This document shows positions 42,317-49,648 of a stretch of 64,000 nucleotides of DNA, one piece after another. How positions within the stretch are numbered: the stretch's first letter is position 1; the number at the start of each line of letters is the position of its first letter. Source of the stretch: Nostoc sp. CHAB 5844 (GTDB taxonomy: Bacteria; Cyanobacteriota; Cyanobacteriia; Cyanobacteriales; Nostocaceae). The notes beneath the pieces were generated by a model, which ran no database searches, was not told the DNA's origin, and saw only the letters and a program-made list of their open reading frames with translations. Both the position numbers and the translations under genes were made by a program. The stretch lies in assembly GCF_020829595.1 (NCBI RefSeq), contig NZ_JAIVFW010000037.1:1-64000 (forward strand), in the 5' to 3' direction.

Positions 42317-42865
42317 TTAGACAGTTGTGATGTCTTTTTCTTTTTCTGCCAACAAATCGTTAATTTTAGCTGTGTACTTGTCTGTTAGTTTTTGCAATTT
42401 GTCTTGTTGGTCTTTTGCTTCGTCTTCAGAAATTTCTGAGGCTTTCTCCTGCTTACGAATGGAGTCTAAAGCATCACGGCGGATGTTACGCAGAGCAACA
42501 CGACCTTCTTCAGCGTACTTAGCAGCAAGTTTAACGAATTCTTTACGGCGATCGCTTGTTAATGGCGGAATGTTCAGCCGGATAACTGAACCGTCGTTAC
42601 TGGGCGTTAAACCCACATCAGAAAGAGAAATAGCCTTCTCAATAATGTTTAAACTGCTTTTATCGTAAGGCTGAATCAGGATTGTTGTTGCATCTGGCGT
42701 GCTAATATTTGCCAGTGATTTTAAAGGTGTTGGTGTACCGTAATATTCCACTAACACTTTATCTAATAGACTGGTATTGGCGCGACCAGTGCGAATTGTA
42801 TTAAATGCGCGTTGAGTTGACTCAACTGTTTTTTGCATCGTACTCTCAGCTTCAGCTAATTTCAC
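42317..42865 (-). CDS. frr: Ribosome recycling factor
   Basis: 182 residues from GTG 42865 ([20 protein letters not shown]), the normal family length. GGGAGG lies five bases upstream of that codon, whereas a start further up would add non-homologous residues. Motifs: [36 protein letters not shown] and [19 protein letters not shown]. It releases ribosomes from mRNA after termination together with EF-G. It overlaps the upstream pyrH by 14 bp, the usual cyanobacterial pyrH-frr order. Confidence 0.97.
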   Translation of the reverse strand: MKLAEAESTMQKTVESTQRAFNTIRTGRANTSLLDKVLVEYYGTPTPLKSLANISTPDATTILIQPYDKSSLNIIEKAISLSDVGLTPSNDGSVIRLNIPPLTSDRRKEFVKLAAKYAEEGRVALRNIRRDALDSIRKQEKASEISEDEAKDQQDKLQKLTDKYTAKINDLLAEKEKDITTV

Positions 42866-43580
42866 AAGAACCTCCCACAAGGGTGCCGATTGATTCTCCC
42901 ATGACTGCTCGGCGGATGTTACCTCGCACCGTTAAGTCAAATACAAGAATTGGGATGTTGTTTTCTTTACACAAGGCAATCGCAGTACTATCCATTACCC
43001 GCAAATCATGTGTCAAAACGTGTGCGTAGGTAAGGCTAGTAAAACGTTTGGCGTTAGGATAAATTTGGGGGTCAGCATCGTACACTCCATCTACCTTGGT
43101 GGCTTTAAAAATCGCTTCTGCATCGATTTCTGCGGCTCTCAAAGCCGCAGCCGTGTCTGTCGTAAAGAAGGGATTTCCCGAACCAGCGCCAAAAATTACC
43201 ACCCGTCCTTTTTCAAGATGACGGATGGCACGACGACGAATATACGGTTCTGCTAACTCTTGCATGGCGATCGCTGTCTGTACGCGCGTCTGTACCCCTA
43301 TTCGTTCTAGCGAATCTTGCAGCGTCATGGCATTCATTACCGTGGCAATCATGCCGATGTAGTCAGCGGTTGCCCTATCCATCCCCGCCGATGCCGCTTT
43401 CACGCCACGAAAAATATTGCCGCCGCCAACGACTATGGCGATTTGAACGCCAGTGGCTATCACCTCTGCTACTTCTTGTGCTACTTCTTTGACCACTTCT
43501 GGATCAATACCATAGCCCATGTTGCCCATTAAGGCTTCACCGCTTAGTTTAAGTAAAACCCGTCGGTAATTCGTTCCCAT
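42852..43580 (-). CDS. pyrH: UMP kinase
   Basis: 242 residues from ATG 43580 ([19 protein letters not shown]). Amino-acid-kinase fold with [26 protein letters not shown] and [17 protein letters not shown]. It phosphorylates UMP to UDP. The first ATP-binding lysine is in LLKLSGEA. Upstream in-frame codons (to 43637) lack homology. The gene precedes and overlaps frr. Confidence 0.97.
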   Translation of the reverse strand: MGTNYRRVLLKLSGEALMGNMGYGIDPEVVKEVAQEVAEVIATGVQIAIVVGGGNIFRGVKAASAGMDRATADYIGMIATVMNAMTLQDSLERIGVQTRVQTAIAMQELAEPYIRRRAIRHLEKGRVVIFGAGSGNPFFTTDTAAALRAAEIDAEAIFKATKVDGVYDADPQIYPNAKRFTSLTYAHVLTHDLRVMDSTAIALCKENNIPILVFDLTVRGNIRRAVMGESIGTLVGGSCEIS

Positions 43581-43650
43581 GAAGTTACGCTTTATCGAAA
43601 AAGTTGCAATTGCCTCCAATTTAAGATAGCAGCACAATGACTATCTATGT

Positions 43651-44205
43651 CTAGTTGCGCCAAATCAATGTAGTTCCTACTGGTTCTGTTTCTTGCGGGG
43701 TAATTGCTTGACTTTTACACAAACAGGCGATCGCATTTCGCAAATAATCTTCTCTCACAGATGATGGTGCTTGTGGGTCACTGTCAATTTTCCCCTTATA
43801 ACGCACCATACCATCACTATCTATTAAAAAAGCCATCGGAGTTTTGATAGCCCCGAAACTCCGTGTTACATCTTGAGTAGAATCCCAGAGGTAAGGAAAG
43901 TTCAGTCGGTGATGCTCGGCAAAAGCTTTCATATTTTCAAAGCTTTCTTTAGGGTACTTAATAGCATCACAACCATTCATCCCAATTAACGTAAAGCCGC
44001 TTCCGGCAAATTCCGCTTGAATTTTTTTGAGCTTGTCTAGATATAAGCTGACGTAAGGACAGTAGTTGCACATAAAAACAACGCCAACTGCATGGAATTT
44101 GTCTAAATAACGACTGAGATGGTGTACTCGCTTATCAATTCCTGGCAGTTCAAAATCCGGGGCATAGCCGCCAACAGGAGTATAAATTGCTTCTAGTGTA
44201 GTCAT
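43651..44205 (-). CDS. Thioredoxin-like (AhpC/TSA-type) redoxin
   Basis: 184 residues with a thioredoxin fold: strand GVVFMCNYCPYVSLYLDKLKK carries the CxxC (CNYC) at the N-end of the active helix, and IKTPMAFLIDSDG holds the cis-proline strand. There is no resolving cysteine further on except near CLCKS. It probably reduces peroxides or disulfides in the cytoplasm. It is upstream of pyrH on the same strand (71 bp gap). Confidence 0.85.
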   Translation of the reverse strand: MTTLEAIYTPVGGYAPDFELPGIDKRVHHLSRYLDKFHAVGVVFMCNYCPYVSLYLDKLKKIQAEFAGSGFTLIGMNGCDAIKYPKESFENMKAFAEHHRLNFPYLWDSTQDVTRSFGAIKTPMAFLIDSDGMVRYKGKIDSDPQAPSSVREDYLRNAIACLCKSQAITPQETEPVGTTLIWRN

Positions 44206-44596
44206 CTCCGTGAACCAGAAAGAACTAGAACAAAAATTTAGGTGAAATTTAGCGTCATTTTTTCAGTGCCAACCACCTTATCGCCGATGCTCGATATCAA
44301 ATGATTGTAGAGATCAACAGAGAAACCGTAAATTGTAAAACTACTGAATATCAAACCGTTGATAAATATATTACATTAAATTTATTGGGCTAATTCCTCA
44401 TATTCTTTAATTTTCATAAAACATCAATCAAATTTATTACGTATAATTACTGTAATTTTAGTAATTATAGTTATTGATTTATCTTATTTTTAATTTATCA
44501 CTTGTACAATCTTTACAATATACTTCTACAATTTAAGATAGATTACCAAAAATATTAAAAAATATTAAATTTAGTAAATAAAAATAAAGGTTATAA
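44206..44596. promoter_or_regulatory. Divergent AT-rich intergenic region, no gene
   Basis: About 390 bp between the redoxin start (minus) and the hydrolase start (plus); both promoters are here. It is very AT-rich (44340-44596). I see no operator or small ORF. Confidence 0.4.
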
Positions 44597-45502
44597 ATGA
44601 AGACTTCTACAACTGCGTTGACAGCACAAACTTGGATGTGGCAGGGTTTCCCGATTTGCTATCAAACTCAAGGAACTGCGGGGCCAGCCGTTGTTTTAGT
44701 GCATGGCTTTGGCGCATCATGGTGGCATTGGCGTAAAAACATCCCAGTATTAGCAGAAACTTGTCGAGTTTATGCAATAGACTTGCTTGGTTTTGGTGGT
44801 TCTGCTAAACCTCAGCCAGGTGAAGAAATTGCTTACACCTTAGAAATGTGGGGACAGCAAGTAGCAGACTTTTGTCGTGAAGTGGTGGGTGAGCCAGCTT
44901 TTTTAGTGGGAAATTCCATTGGCTCTATTGTAGCCATGCAAGCCGCAGTCAGTTCGCCAGACATTGCCTTAGGAGTTGCCTTAATCAACTGTTCATTAAG
45001 ATTATTGCATGATCGCAAACGCGAAACTCTACCTTGGACTCGTCGGGTTGGTGCGCCGCTTTTACAACGTATATTATCTATCAAACCGATTGGGCAATTC
45101 TTTTTTAATCAAGTTGCCAAACCAAAAACAGTGCGAAAAATTTTGCTGCAAGCTTACGCCAATGCAGATACAGTCACAGATGAGTTAGTCGATATTCTGA
45201 CAGCGCCAGCAAAAGATCCTGGAGCAGTGGCTGTATTTCTGGCATTTACTTCTTACTCTACAGGGCCTTTACCAGAAGACTTACTGCCAATACTACCTTG
45301 TCCAGCAATTATTTTATGGGGAACAGCCGACCCTTGGGAGCCTGTACATTTAGGGCGAGAGTTAGCGAATTACCCATCAGTAGAAAAGTTCATTCCATTA
45401 GAAGGAGTAGGACATTGCCCGCAAGATGAAGCACCGGAGTTAGTCAATGGAATTTTACAAGATTGGATAGGAGAGCGATCGCAGATTTTAAGATCTAACT
45501 AA
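44597..45502 (+). CDS. Alpha/beta hydrolase
   Basis: 301 residues, full alpha/beta-hydrolase fold: oxyanion HGFGASWWHWR, nucleophile in LVGNSIGSIVAM (GNSxGS), acid in LWGTADPWEP and catalytic His in GVGHCPQDEAP. The cyanobacterial/plant branch with HGFGASWWHWRKN includes pheophytinase- and dephytylase-like enzymes, so a chlorophyll-side-chain esterase is possible but unproven. The ~77 bp around its stop recur twice downstream (47632 and 48469). Confidence 0.85.
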   Translation: MKTSTTALTAQTWMWQGFPICYQTQGTAGPAVVLVHGFGASWWHWRKNIPVLAETCRVYAIDLLGFGGSAKPQPGEEIAYTLEMWGQQVADFCREVVGEPAFLVGNSIGSIVAMQAAVSSPDIALGVALINCSLRLLHDRKRETLPWTRRVGAPLLQRILSIKPIGQFFFNQVAKPKTVRKILLQAYANADTVTDELVDILTAPAKDPGAVAVFLAFTSYSTGPLPEDLLPILPCPAIILWGTADPWEPVHLGRELANYPSVEKFIPLEGVGHCPQDEAPELVNGILQDWIGERSQILRSN

Positions 45503-45519
45503 CTTGCGATCGGCATCGC
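45443..45519 (+). repeat. Hydrolase-tail repeat, copy A (within and past the gene)
   Basis: From GTCAATGGAATTTTACAAG through the gene stop to GCGATCGGCATC. Copies B (47632-47706) and C (48469-48527) repeat it downstream with a few changes. Copy B keeps the codons for NGILQDWIGERSQ followed by a stop. Confidence 0.85.
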
Positions 45520-45559
45520 TCATACTAGATATTAGATCCCTCGATTATGGGAGCCATTT

Positions 45560-45790
45560 ATGTTGTCGCAAGATCTGAAAGCGCAAGTTTTAAAGTTAAC
45601 ACCCAGCGATCGCCTCGCGCTGATCTCTGTCATCATTGAATCCTTACAAGATACAACCGTTACCCAGCCTGACCGCTCCGGTGCAATTCGACGGATGAGA
45701 GGATTGCTAAAAACAGAGCAACCTGCACCAAATGATGAAGAAGTGGCAACGATGCTGGAAGAGAGACTGGTGGAGAAGTATCTTCAGTGA
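45560..45790 (+). CDS. Putative antitoxin of a VapBC-type pair, 76 aa
   Basis: Start MLSQDLKAQVLKLTPSDRLALISVI: a helical 'addiction module'-type antitoxin N-terminus; the C-terminal part (NDEEVATMLEERLVEKYLQ) is the usual toxin-binding helix. The TGA stop overlaps a GTG at 45787 that begins a VapC frame (overlap of 4 bp, typical of TA pairs). The toxin is reduced to nine codons, so this is an orphan antitoxin. Confidence 0.75.
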   Translation: MLSQDLKAQVLKLTPSDRLALISVIIESLQDTTVTQPDRSGAIRRMRGLLKTEQPAPNDEEVATMLEERLVEKYLQ

Positions 45791-45816
45791 GAGTTTTAAT
45801 TGATACTAAAGTTTAG
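45787..45816 (+). pseudogene. VapC toxin stump: first nine codons then stop
   Basis: GTG opens M-R-V-L-I-D-T-K-V and stops at TAG. The canonical PIN start is MRVLIDTNVVLD, whose Asp is catalytic. Nothing of the rest of a PIN domain is found in 45817-46117, which otherwise is AT-rich sequence with no gene. The toxin has been deleted while its antitoxin survives. Confidence 0.75.
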
Positions 45817-46117
45817 ACTCTGATTCTGTCTTGATTGGCAAGAATAGTGCTTAAGTCGATATAATATCCGAATAAGGATGTAAAAAAAGTTTTCCGTATA
45901 TTAAGCCAAGATCTAGCTGTAATGCTTGATATATTAAGACCGAGAAAAAGATTATACAGAAAATTTCCGTATAATAAATAGTTAGCTGGCTTCGGTTATG
46001 GGTAGTGGCAGTAGTTCTAGGCGGATCTGTGAGTGTTTAAGATTGTGTTATTTGGAAGTAATTGGTCAGGTAAGCAGCGCTAAGGTAGTTTGAGAGTGCT
46101 ACAAGGAGTTTGGCAGA
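45817..46117. other. Intergenic ~300 bp between TA remnant and methyltransferase
   Basis: No gene. The two 'aatttccgtata' / 'gttttccgtata' copies (~45890, ~45963) form a direct repeat pair, and a 'gttatgggtag' near 45997 faintly resembles an attC right end, but no attC-type stem precedes it. The promoter of the methyltransferase may lie at ~46000-46100. Confidence 0.35.
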
Positions 46118-46921
46118 ATGGGAAAACGCAACTACTACGACACCATTGCTGATATCTATGATCAAACTCGCTGGTTGACAGAATCTGTTGCTGAAGAAGT
46201 TGCAGACTTCATTGTTGAATTAGTGAACGCATTGCCTGAGACATCGTTTTTAGAACCGGGTGTTGGCACTGGCTCGAATGTCCTGCCGTTGGTCAGACGG
46301 CGCTACGCTGTCACTGGCATTGATGTGTCCCAAGAAATGCTGGATCAGTTCCGCCAAAAATTGCACGAAGTTCCTCAAAATCTGAGCCTGATCCATGCCG
46401 ATGCTTCACAATTGCCGTTTCCAGATCAGAGTTTTGACGTGGTGTTAACCGTTCACATGATTCATACCGTTGCTAACTGGAAGACCTTTCTCGATGAGAT
46501 TGATCGCGTTCTGAAACCGGGAGGCTTTTATCTAAATGCACAATGTATTACGCCCCCTGCTCGGATGGAATTTGAGCGATACTTCCGCATGATTCTATCT
46601 AAATATGAAGGATTCCGAGAATCAAAGCCTGGAAACAAAGTGATCGAAGAGATCAATATCAATGTTGAGGAGTATTTTCACAGCAAAGGTTATCAATCGA
46701 CCTATGTAGTTGCAAAGAAATGGACGGTAAGCAACACGGTTGAGGAACTTCTAAGTTTTTTCAAATCGCGGGCATATGGACTTTGTTGGCGAGTAACCGA
46801 TGAAATATTCGCTCAGGTCATGGAAGAGTTTGAAGCATTTTGTGCTGAACATTACGGTTCGCTCGAAACTGAGTTGTCGTCTGAAGCGAAGTTTGAAATC
46901 TGGTCGTATACCGCCAGCTAA
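46118..46921 (+). CDS. SAM-dependent methyltransferase (cassette-borne)
   Basis: 267 residues, class I methyltransferase: motif I FLEPGVGTGSNVLPLV, then AVTGIDVSQEMLDQF, DASQLPFPDQSFDVVLTVHMIHTV and VLKPGGFYLNAQ. C-terminal residues after ~150 form a helical lid. Substrate unknown; the fold is that of small-molecule O/N-methyltransferases. The stop codon overlaps an attC-like hairpin (46916-47000), the layout of an integron gene cassette. Strong start: AAGGAG before ATG. Confidence 0.85.
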   Translation: MGKRNYYDTIADIYDQTRWLTESVAEEVADFIVELVNALPETSFLEPGVGTGSNVLPLVRRRYAVTGIDVSQEMLDQFRQKLHEVPQNLSLIHADASQLPFPDQSFDVVLTVHMIHTVANWKTFLDEIDRVLKPGGFYLNAQCITPPARMEFERYFRMILSKYEGFRESKPGNKVIEEININVEEYFHSKGYQSTYVVAKKWTVSNTVEELLSFFKSRAYGLCWRVTDEIFAQVMEEFEAFCAEHYGSLETELSSEAKFEIWSYTAS

Positions 46922-47000
46922 CAAGTCGTTGGAGCGGCGAATTTAAAGACTCTGCGCTTCGTTCCAGTCTTATCGTCGCCGCTCAACTGTGTCGTTATGC
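46916..47000 (+). other. attC-like integron recombination site
   Basis: R''-like AGCTAAC at 46916-46922, overlapping the methyltransferase stop; L'' CGTTG-G-AGCGGCGA with one unpaired G; an imperfect central loop; L' TCGCCGCTCAAC at 46976-46987; R' GTTATGC at 46994-47000. The stems GTTG/CAAC and AGCGGCGA/TCGCCGCT pair exactly, leaving one extrahelical base, the hallmark of attC sites. 85 bp is within the usual size range. No integron integrase is in the window. A GCGGCATAAC at 47613-47622, the inverse of the GTTATGCCGC here, may be the start of a second, truncated site. Confidence 0.75.
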
Positions 47001-47150
47001 CGCTTACTCCCCGGTCAGGGCGTAGCTGTAAGCTTTACTATCGGAATTCAAGAATTTTGCTACTGAAGGGTCGGTAGCTCTAAATACAAAGGTACTCTGC
47101 CTTTCCGGGAAAGCTATAATTTTCTCAAGGGTAGAGAGGTACAAAGGGTT
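47001..47150. promoter_or_regulatory. Short intergenic upstream of the second TA pair
   Basis: 150 bp between the attC-like site and the second antitoxin. It contains a 'ctccccggtcagggcg' stretch and 'gtactctgcctttcc' but nothing identifiable as a promoter. It would be cassette DNA if the site is a real attC. Confidence 0.35.
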
Positions 47151-47351
47151 ATGTCCAATCTAGAGCAAATCGAAGCGGCAATCCTTTCTTTGCCATCAAG
47201 TGAGTTTGAGAAATTAAGACTGTGGTTTCTTGATTTAGACTACGAACGCTGGGACGAGCAGATAGAGCAAGACATCGAAGACGGTAAATTAGAGGTGCTT
47301 GCTCAAGAAGCGATCGCTGAGTTTGAAGCAGGGCATTGTCGAGAAATTTAA
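47151..47351 (+). CDS. Putative antitoxin, 66 aa
   Basis: MSNLEQIEAAILSLPSSEFEKLRLWFLDLDYERWDEQIEQD: an acidic helical antitoxin with the common 'W..Q...D...GKLDxLAxEA' pattern (here GKLEVLAQEAIAEF). It ends with TAA overlapping the toxin ATG (TAATG). Its partner toxin carries a stop in mid-gene, so this is probably an antitoxin left without an active toxin. Confidence 0.75.
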   Translation: MSNLEQIEAAILSLPSSEFEKLRLWFLDLDYERWDEQIEQDIEDGKLEVLAQEAIAEFEAGHCREI

Positions 47352-47611
47352 TGCACTATACAACGCGACGGTTTTGGCAATGCTACAACGCCTTACCCGA
47401 AAGTGTTCAGCGATTAGCAGATGAATGCTACGAATTGCTCAAGATTGACCCATCTCATCCGTCCTTGCATTTCAAGAAGTTGGGCAAAAAGTACTGGTCA
47501 GTTCGTGCAGGGTTAAGTTAACGAGCTTTGGGTGTTGAAGTCGAAAATGGTATTTCCTGGTTTTGGATTGGAACACATGCAGAGTATGACAAGTTGATTA
47601 GCAAGTTTTAG
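47351..47611 (+). pseudogene. ParE/RelE-type toxin with an internal stop codon
   Basis: Start MHYTTRRFWQCYNALPESVQ (typical HigB/RelE-type), reading to ...VRAGLS then TAA at 47519-47521, then continuing in the same frame RALGVEVENGISWFWIGTHAEYDKLIS to TAG 47609-47611. Family members read GLS-Y-RALG at this position, so a Tyr codon has become TAA by a single change. The loss of the C-terminal strand, which carries catalytic residues, should inactivate it. The restored length would be 85 residues. Confidence 0.85.
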
Positions 47612-47631
47612 AGCGGCATAACCGTTATTAA

Positions 47632-47706
47632 TCAATGGAATTTTACAAGATTGGATAGGAGAGCGATCGCAAGTTTTCAAATCTAATTAACAAGCGATCG
47701 GCATCC
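47632..47706 (+). repeat. Hydrolase-tail repeat, copy B
   Basis: TCAATGGAATTTTACAAGATTGG...AGCGATCGCAAGTTTTC, ~85% the same as copy A (45443-45519) and keeping its coding frame. It is not preceded by the rest of the hydrolase, so it is a detached tail. Confidence 0.85.
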
Positions 47707-47776
47707 GAAAGATTGTCAAACCTTCTCCGACTCATTATCCTTAATAGTCAGAAACGATTAATTAGGGGAAACCCAA

Positions 47777-47992
47777 ATGGCAACCAACACTTCTTTAGAG
47801 CAAAGGCTTGCAGTAGTAGAAGCGGCGATAGCTGAGTTGCAGAAACAAATTGCGCCTCCTCAACCGACAAATTGGCTGCAACAAATTACAGGTTCTTTCA
47901 AAGATGAACCTGCTTTTGAGGAGGTACTTGCTTACGGACGAGCGATTCGACAAGGAGAGGAGTCTTTGCTCGAAGCGCAAGATGAGCTATGA
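47777..47992 (+). CDS. VapB-like antitoxin, 71 aa
   Basis: Helical protein: MATNTSLEQRLAVVEAAIAEL with a leucine-rich heptad pattern, then NWLQQITGSFKDEPAFEEVLAYGRAIR, whose C-terminal part is the typical toxin-covering helix. The gene overlaps the toxin ATG by 4 bp. It acts as the antidote to the PIN nuclease encoded next to it, and probably also represses the operon. A GGGGAAAC box precedes the ATG. Confidence 0.85.
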   Translation: MATNTSLEQRLAVVEAAIAELQKQIAPPQPTNWLQQITGSFKDEPAFEEVLAYGRAIRQGEESLLEAQDEL

Positions 47993-48417
47993 GATATTTG
48001 TTGGATACAGATCATCTGAGTATTCTTCAGCGACAAGCAGGGCAAGATTACATTAACCTTTCAACGCGCATAGCTCACTACCCACTATCAGATTTTGCTG
48101 TATCGATTGTGACGTTTCATGAACAGATGCTTGGAAGTCACGCTTATATTAATCGCGCTCGTAATTTGAATGACGTAGTGAAAGGATATGAAATGATGGC
48201 GCGGCTCGTCAGCGATTTCAAAGTGTTGCCCTTCATCTCATTTGATACGAGTGCAGCTACGAAATTTGAGCAATTGCAAGCACAACGGATTCAACTGGCA
48301 AACATGGATGCACGGATCGCGGCAATTGCCCTGTGTCGTGGGTTGATTCTGTTAACTCGCAATCACCAAGATTTTGGTAAAGTGTCGGGGTTACTGATCG
48401 AAGATTGGACAGTTTGA
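47989..48417 (+). CDS. VapC-like PIN-domain toxin (intact)
   Basis: 142 residues, complete PIN domain. Catalytic acids: D7 in YLLDTDHLSIL, E45 in SIVTFHEQMLG, D in NMDARIAAIA (~105-106) and the last one around NHQDFGKV. Predicted Mg-dependent endoribonuclease kept in check by the 71-residue antitoxin. The only intact toxin pair in this island. It is followed by hydrolase-tail copy C. Confidence 0.9.
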   Translation: MRYLLDTDHLSILQRQAGQDYINLSTRIAHYPLSDFAVSIVTFHEQMLGSHAYINRARNLNDVVKGYEMMARLVSDFKVLPFISFDTSAATKFEQLQAQRIQLANMDARIAAIALCRGLILLTRNHQDFGKVSGLLIEDWTV

Positions 48418-48468
48418 GGCATCAATAGAAGTAGTCGCGCTGATCGCAGCATAATAGAAACTTTAGTC

Positions 48469-48527
48469 AATGAAATTTCCTAAGAATGGATACAGGAGCG
48501 ATCGCAAGTTTTCAAATCTAACTAATC
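48469..48527 (+). repeat. Hydrolase-tail repeat, copy C (degenerate)
   Basis: CAATGAAATTTCCTAAGAATGG...GAGCGATCGCAAGTTTTC. Compared with copy B the second half is almost the same, the first half has drifted and the coding frame is broken by a TAA. Confidence 0.8.
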
Positions 48528-48629
48528 AACACTGGTTTTTACTGATGTTTCCTACTGTTGACCGAAGACAGACTCACCTGAAATCAGCAAACTGAAGTGG
48601 TAAGCGCAAGTATAAAATCGGGCGAAACC

Positions 48630-49070
48630 ATGAACAAACGTAAGGAACTTTTTCGTGTCATCTTGGCAGTATCAATCATCATAGTGGGCATTACCCACTT
48701 TGCAGTGCCACAACCTTACGTCAAAATTATGCCGCCACAACTTCCCTACCCTTTAGAACTAGTTTATCTCAGTGGTTTTTATGAGATTTTAGGCGGTATT
48801 GGGTTATTAATTCCGCCTGTAAGCCAAGCTGCGGCTTGGGGACTAATTTTGCTGTTTATTGCTGTTTTCCCTGCCAATATCAACATGGCAGTTAACCATA
48901 TTAAAATTGAAACCATACCATATTCAGATTCACCTTGGGTTCAAGCAATTAGATTGCCTTTACAAGCAGTTTTAATCGCTTGGGCTTGGTGGTATACAAG
49001 ACTTTCAGATAAAGAAATACAAGCTTCTTTAATTCCTAAATCACTCATTCCCAAAGAATTAGAATGGTAA
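48630..49070 (+). CDS. DoxX-family membrane protein
   Basis: 146 residues from ATG 48630; the GTG upstream at 48597 has no support. Four hydrophobic segments (ILAVSIIIVGITHF, LVYLSGFYEILGGIGLLIP, AAAWGLILLFIAVFPAN, LPLQAVLIAWAWWYT). The HFAVPQPYVKIMPPQLPYP block is the family's hallmark. DoxX-like proteins are small quinone- or redox-linked membrane proteins whose exact role is mostly unknown. The next gene follows 12 bp later, so they are probably co-transcribed. Confidence 0.8.
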   Translation: MNKRKELFRVILAVSIIIVGITHFAVPQPYVKIMPPQLPYPLELVYLSGFYEILGGIGLLIPPVSQAAAWGLILLFIAVFPANINMAVNHIKIETIPYSDSPWVQAIRLPLQAVLIAWAWWYTRLSDKEIQASLIPKSLIPKELEW

Positions 49071-49082
49071 TTTATTAATATT

Positions 49083-49577
49083 ATGAGTAAATCACAGACA
49101 GTCCAACAATTACAAGCCCAATTAATCACACCGGAAAATTTTCGGCGTTATGGACAAGCGATTTTTGCCAGTACAGATGGTAAAGCTTTTGATGCAGAAG
49201 ATGCTCAATTAAATCTGCAAAAGGGCATCCCGCGATTTTATATTATGCGTCTTCAAAAGCGTGGACGCAAGTTTAACAAAATTACTCGTCATGTGCAATG
49301 TACTCAGTGTTTAGGTTCCTTGGAAGGTAAGGATTGGTTCATTGCAGTGTGTCCTCCCTATAATGAATTGCATGAACCAGTGTTAGAAGAGATTGCTGCT
49401 TTTCGCATTCCAGGGAATTGTTTTATTAAGTTAAACGAAGGTACTTGGCACGCTGGGCCTTATTTTGATCACGAAGTTGTGGATTTTTATAATTTAGAAC
49501 TCGCTGATACAAATGTGGTGGATCATTTCACTCATGATTTTCTCAAGAGTCATCAGTTAGAGTTTGAGATGGTGTAG
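49083..49577 (+). CDS. Ureidoglycolate lyase-family cupin protein
   Basis: 164 residues with the AllA-type cupin signatures: LITPENFRRYGQAIFAS near the N-terminus, ITRHVQCTQCLGSLEG, GWHxGP-type FIKLNEGTWHAGPYFDH and FYNLELADTNVVDH. Family members cleave ureidoglycolate to glyoxylate and urea in purine breakdown. Here the first metal ligands RHVQCTQC have cysteines where His is common, so the activity is uncertain. No other allantoin genes are nearby. Confidence 0.75.
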   Translation: MSKSQTVQQLQAQLITPENFRRYGQAIFASTDGKAFDAEDAQLNLQKGIPRFYIMRLQKRGRKFNKITRHVQCTQCLGSLEGKDWFIAVCPPYNELHEPVLEEIAAFRIPGNCFIKLNEGTWHAGPYFDHEVVDFYNLELADTNVVDHFTHDFLKSHQLEFEMV

Positions 49578-49648
49578 GTAAGTCGGTATAAATAAAGTTA
49601 ACTAGTTAAGGTCGTCATTTGTCATTTGTTCTTAGTCAATCGTTTAAA

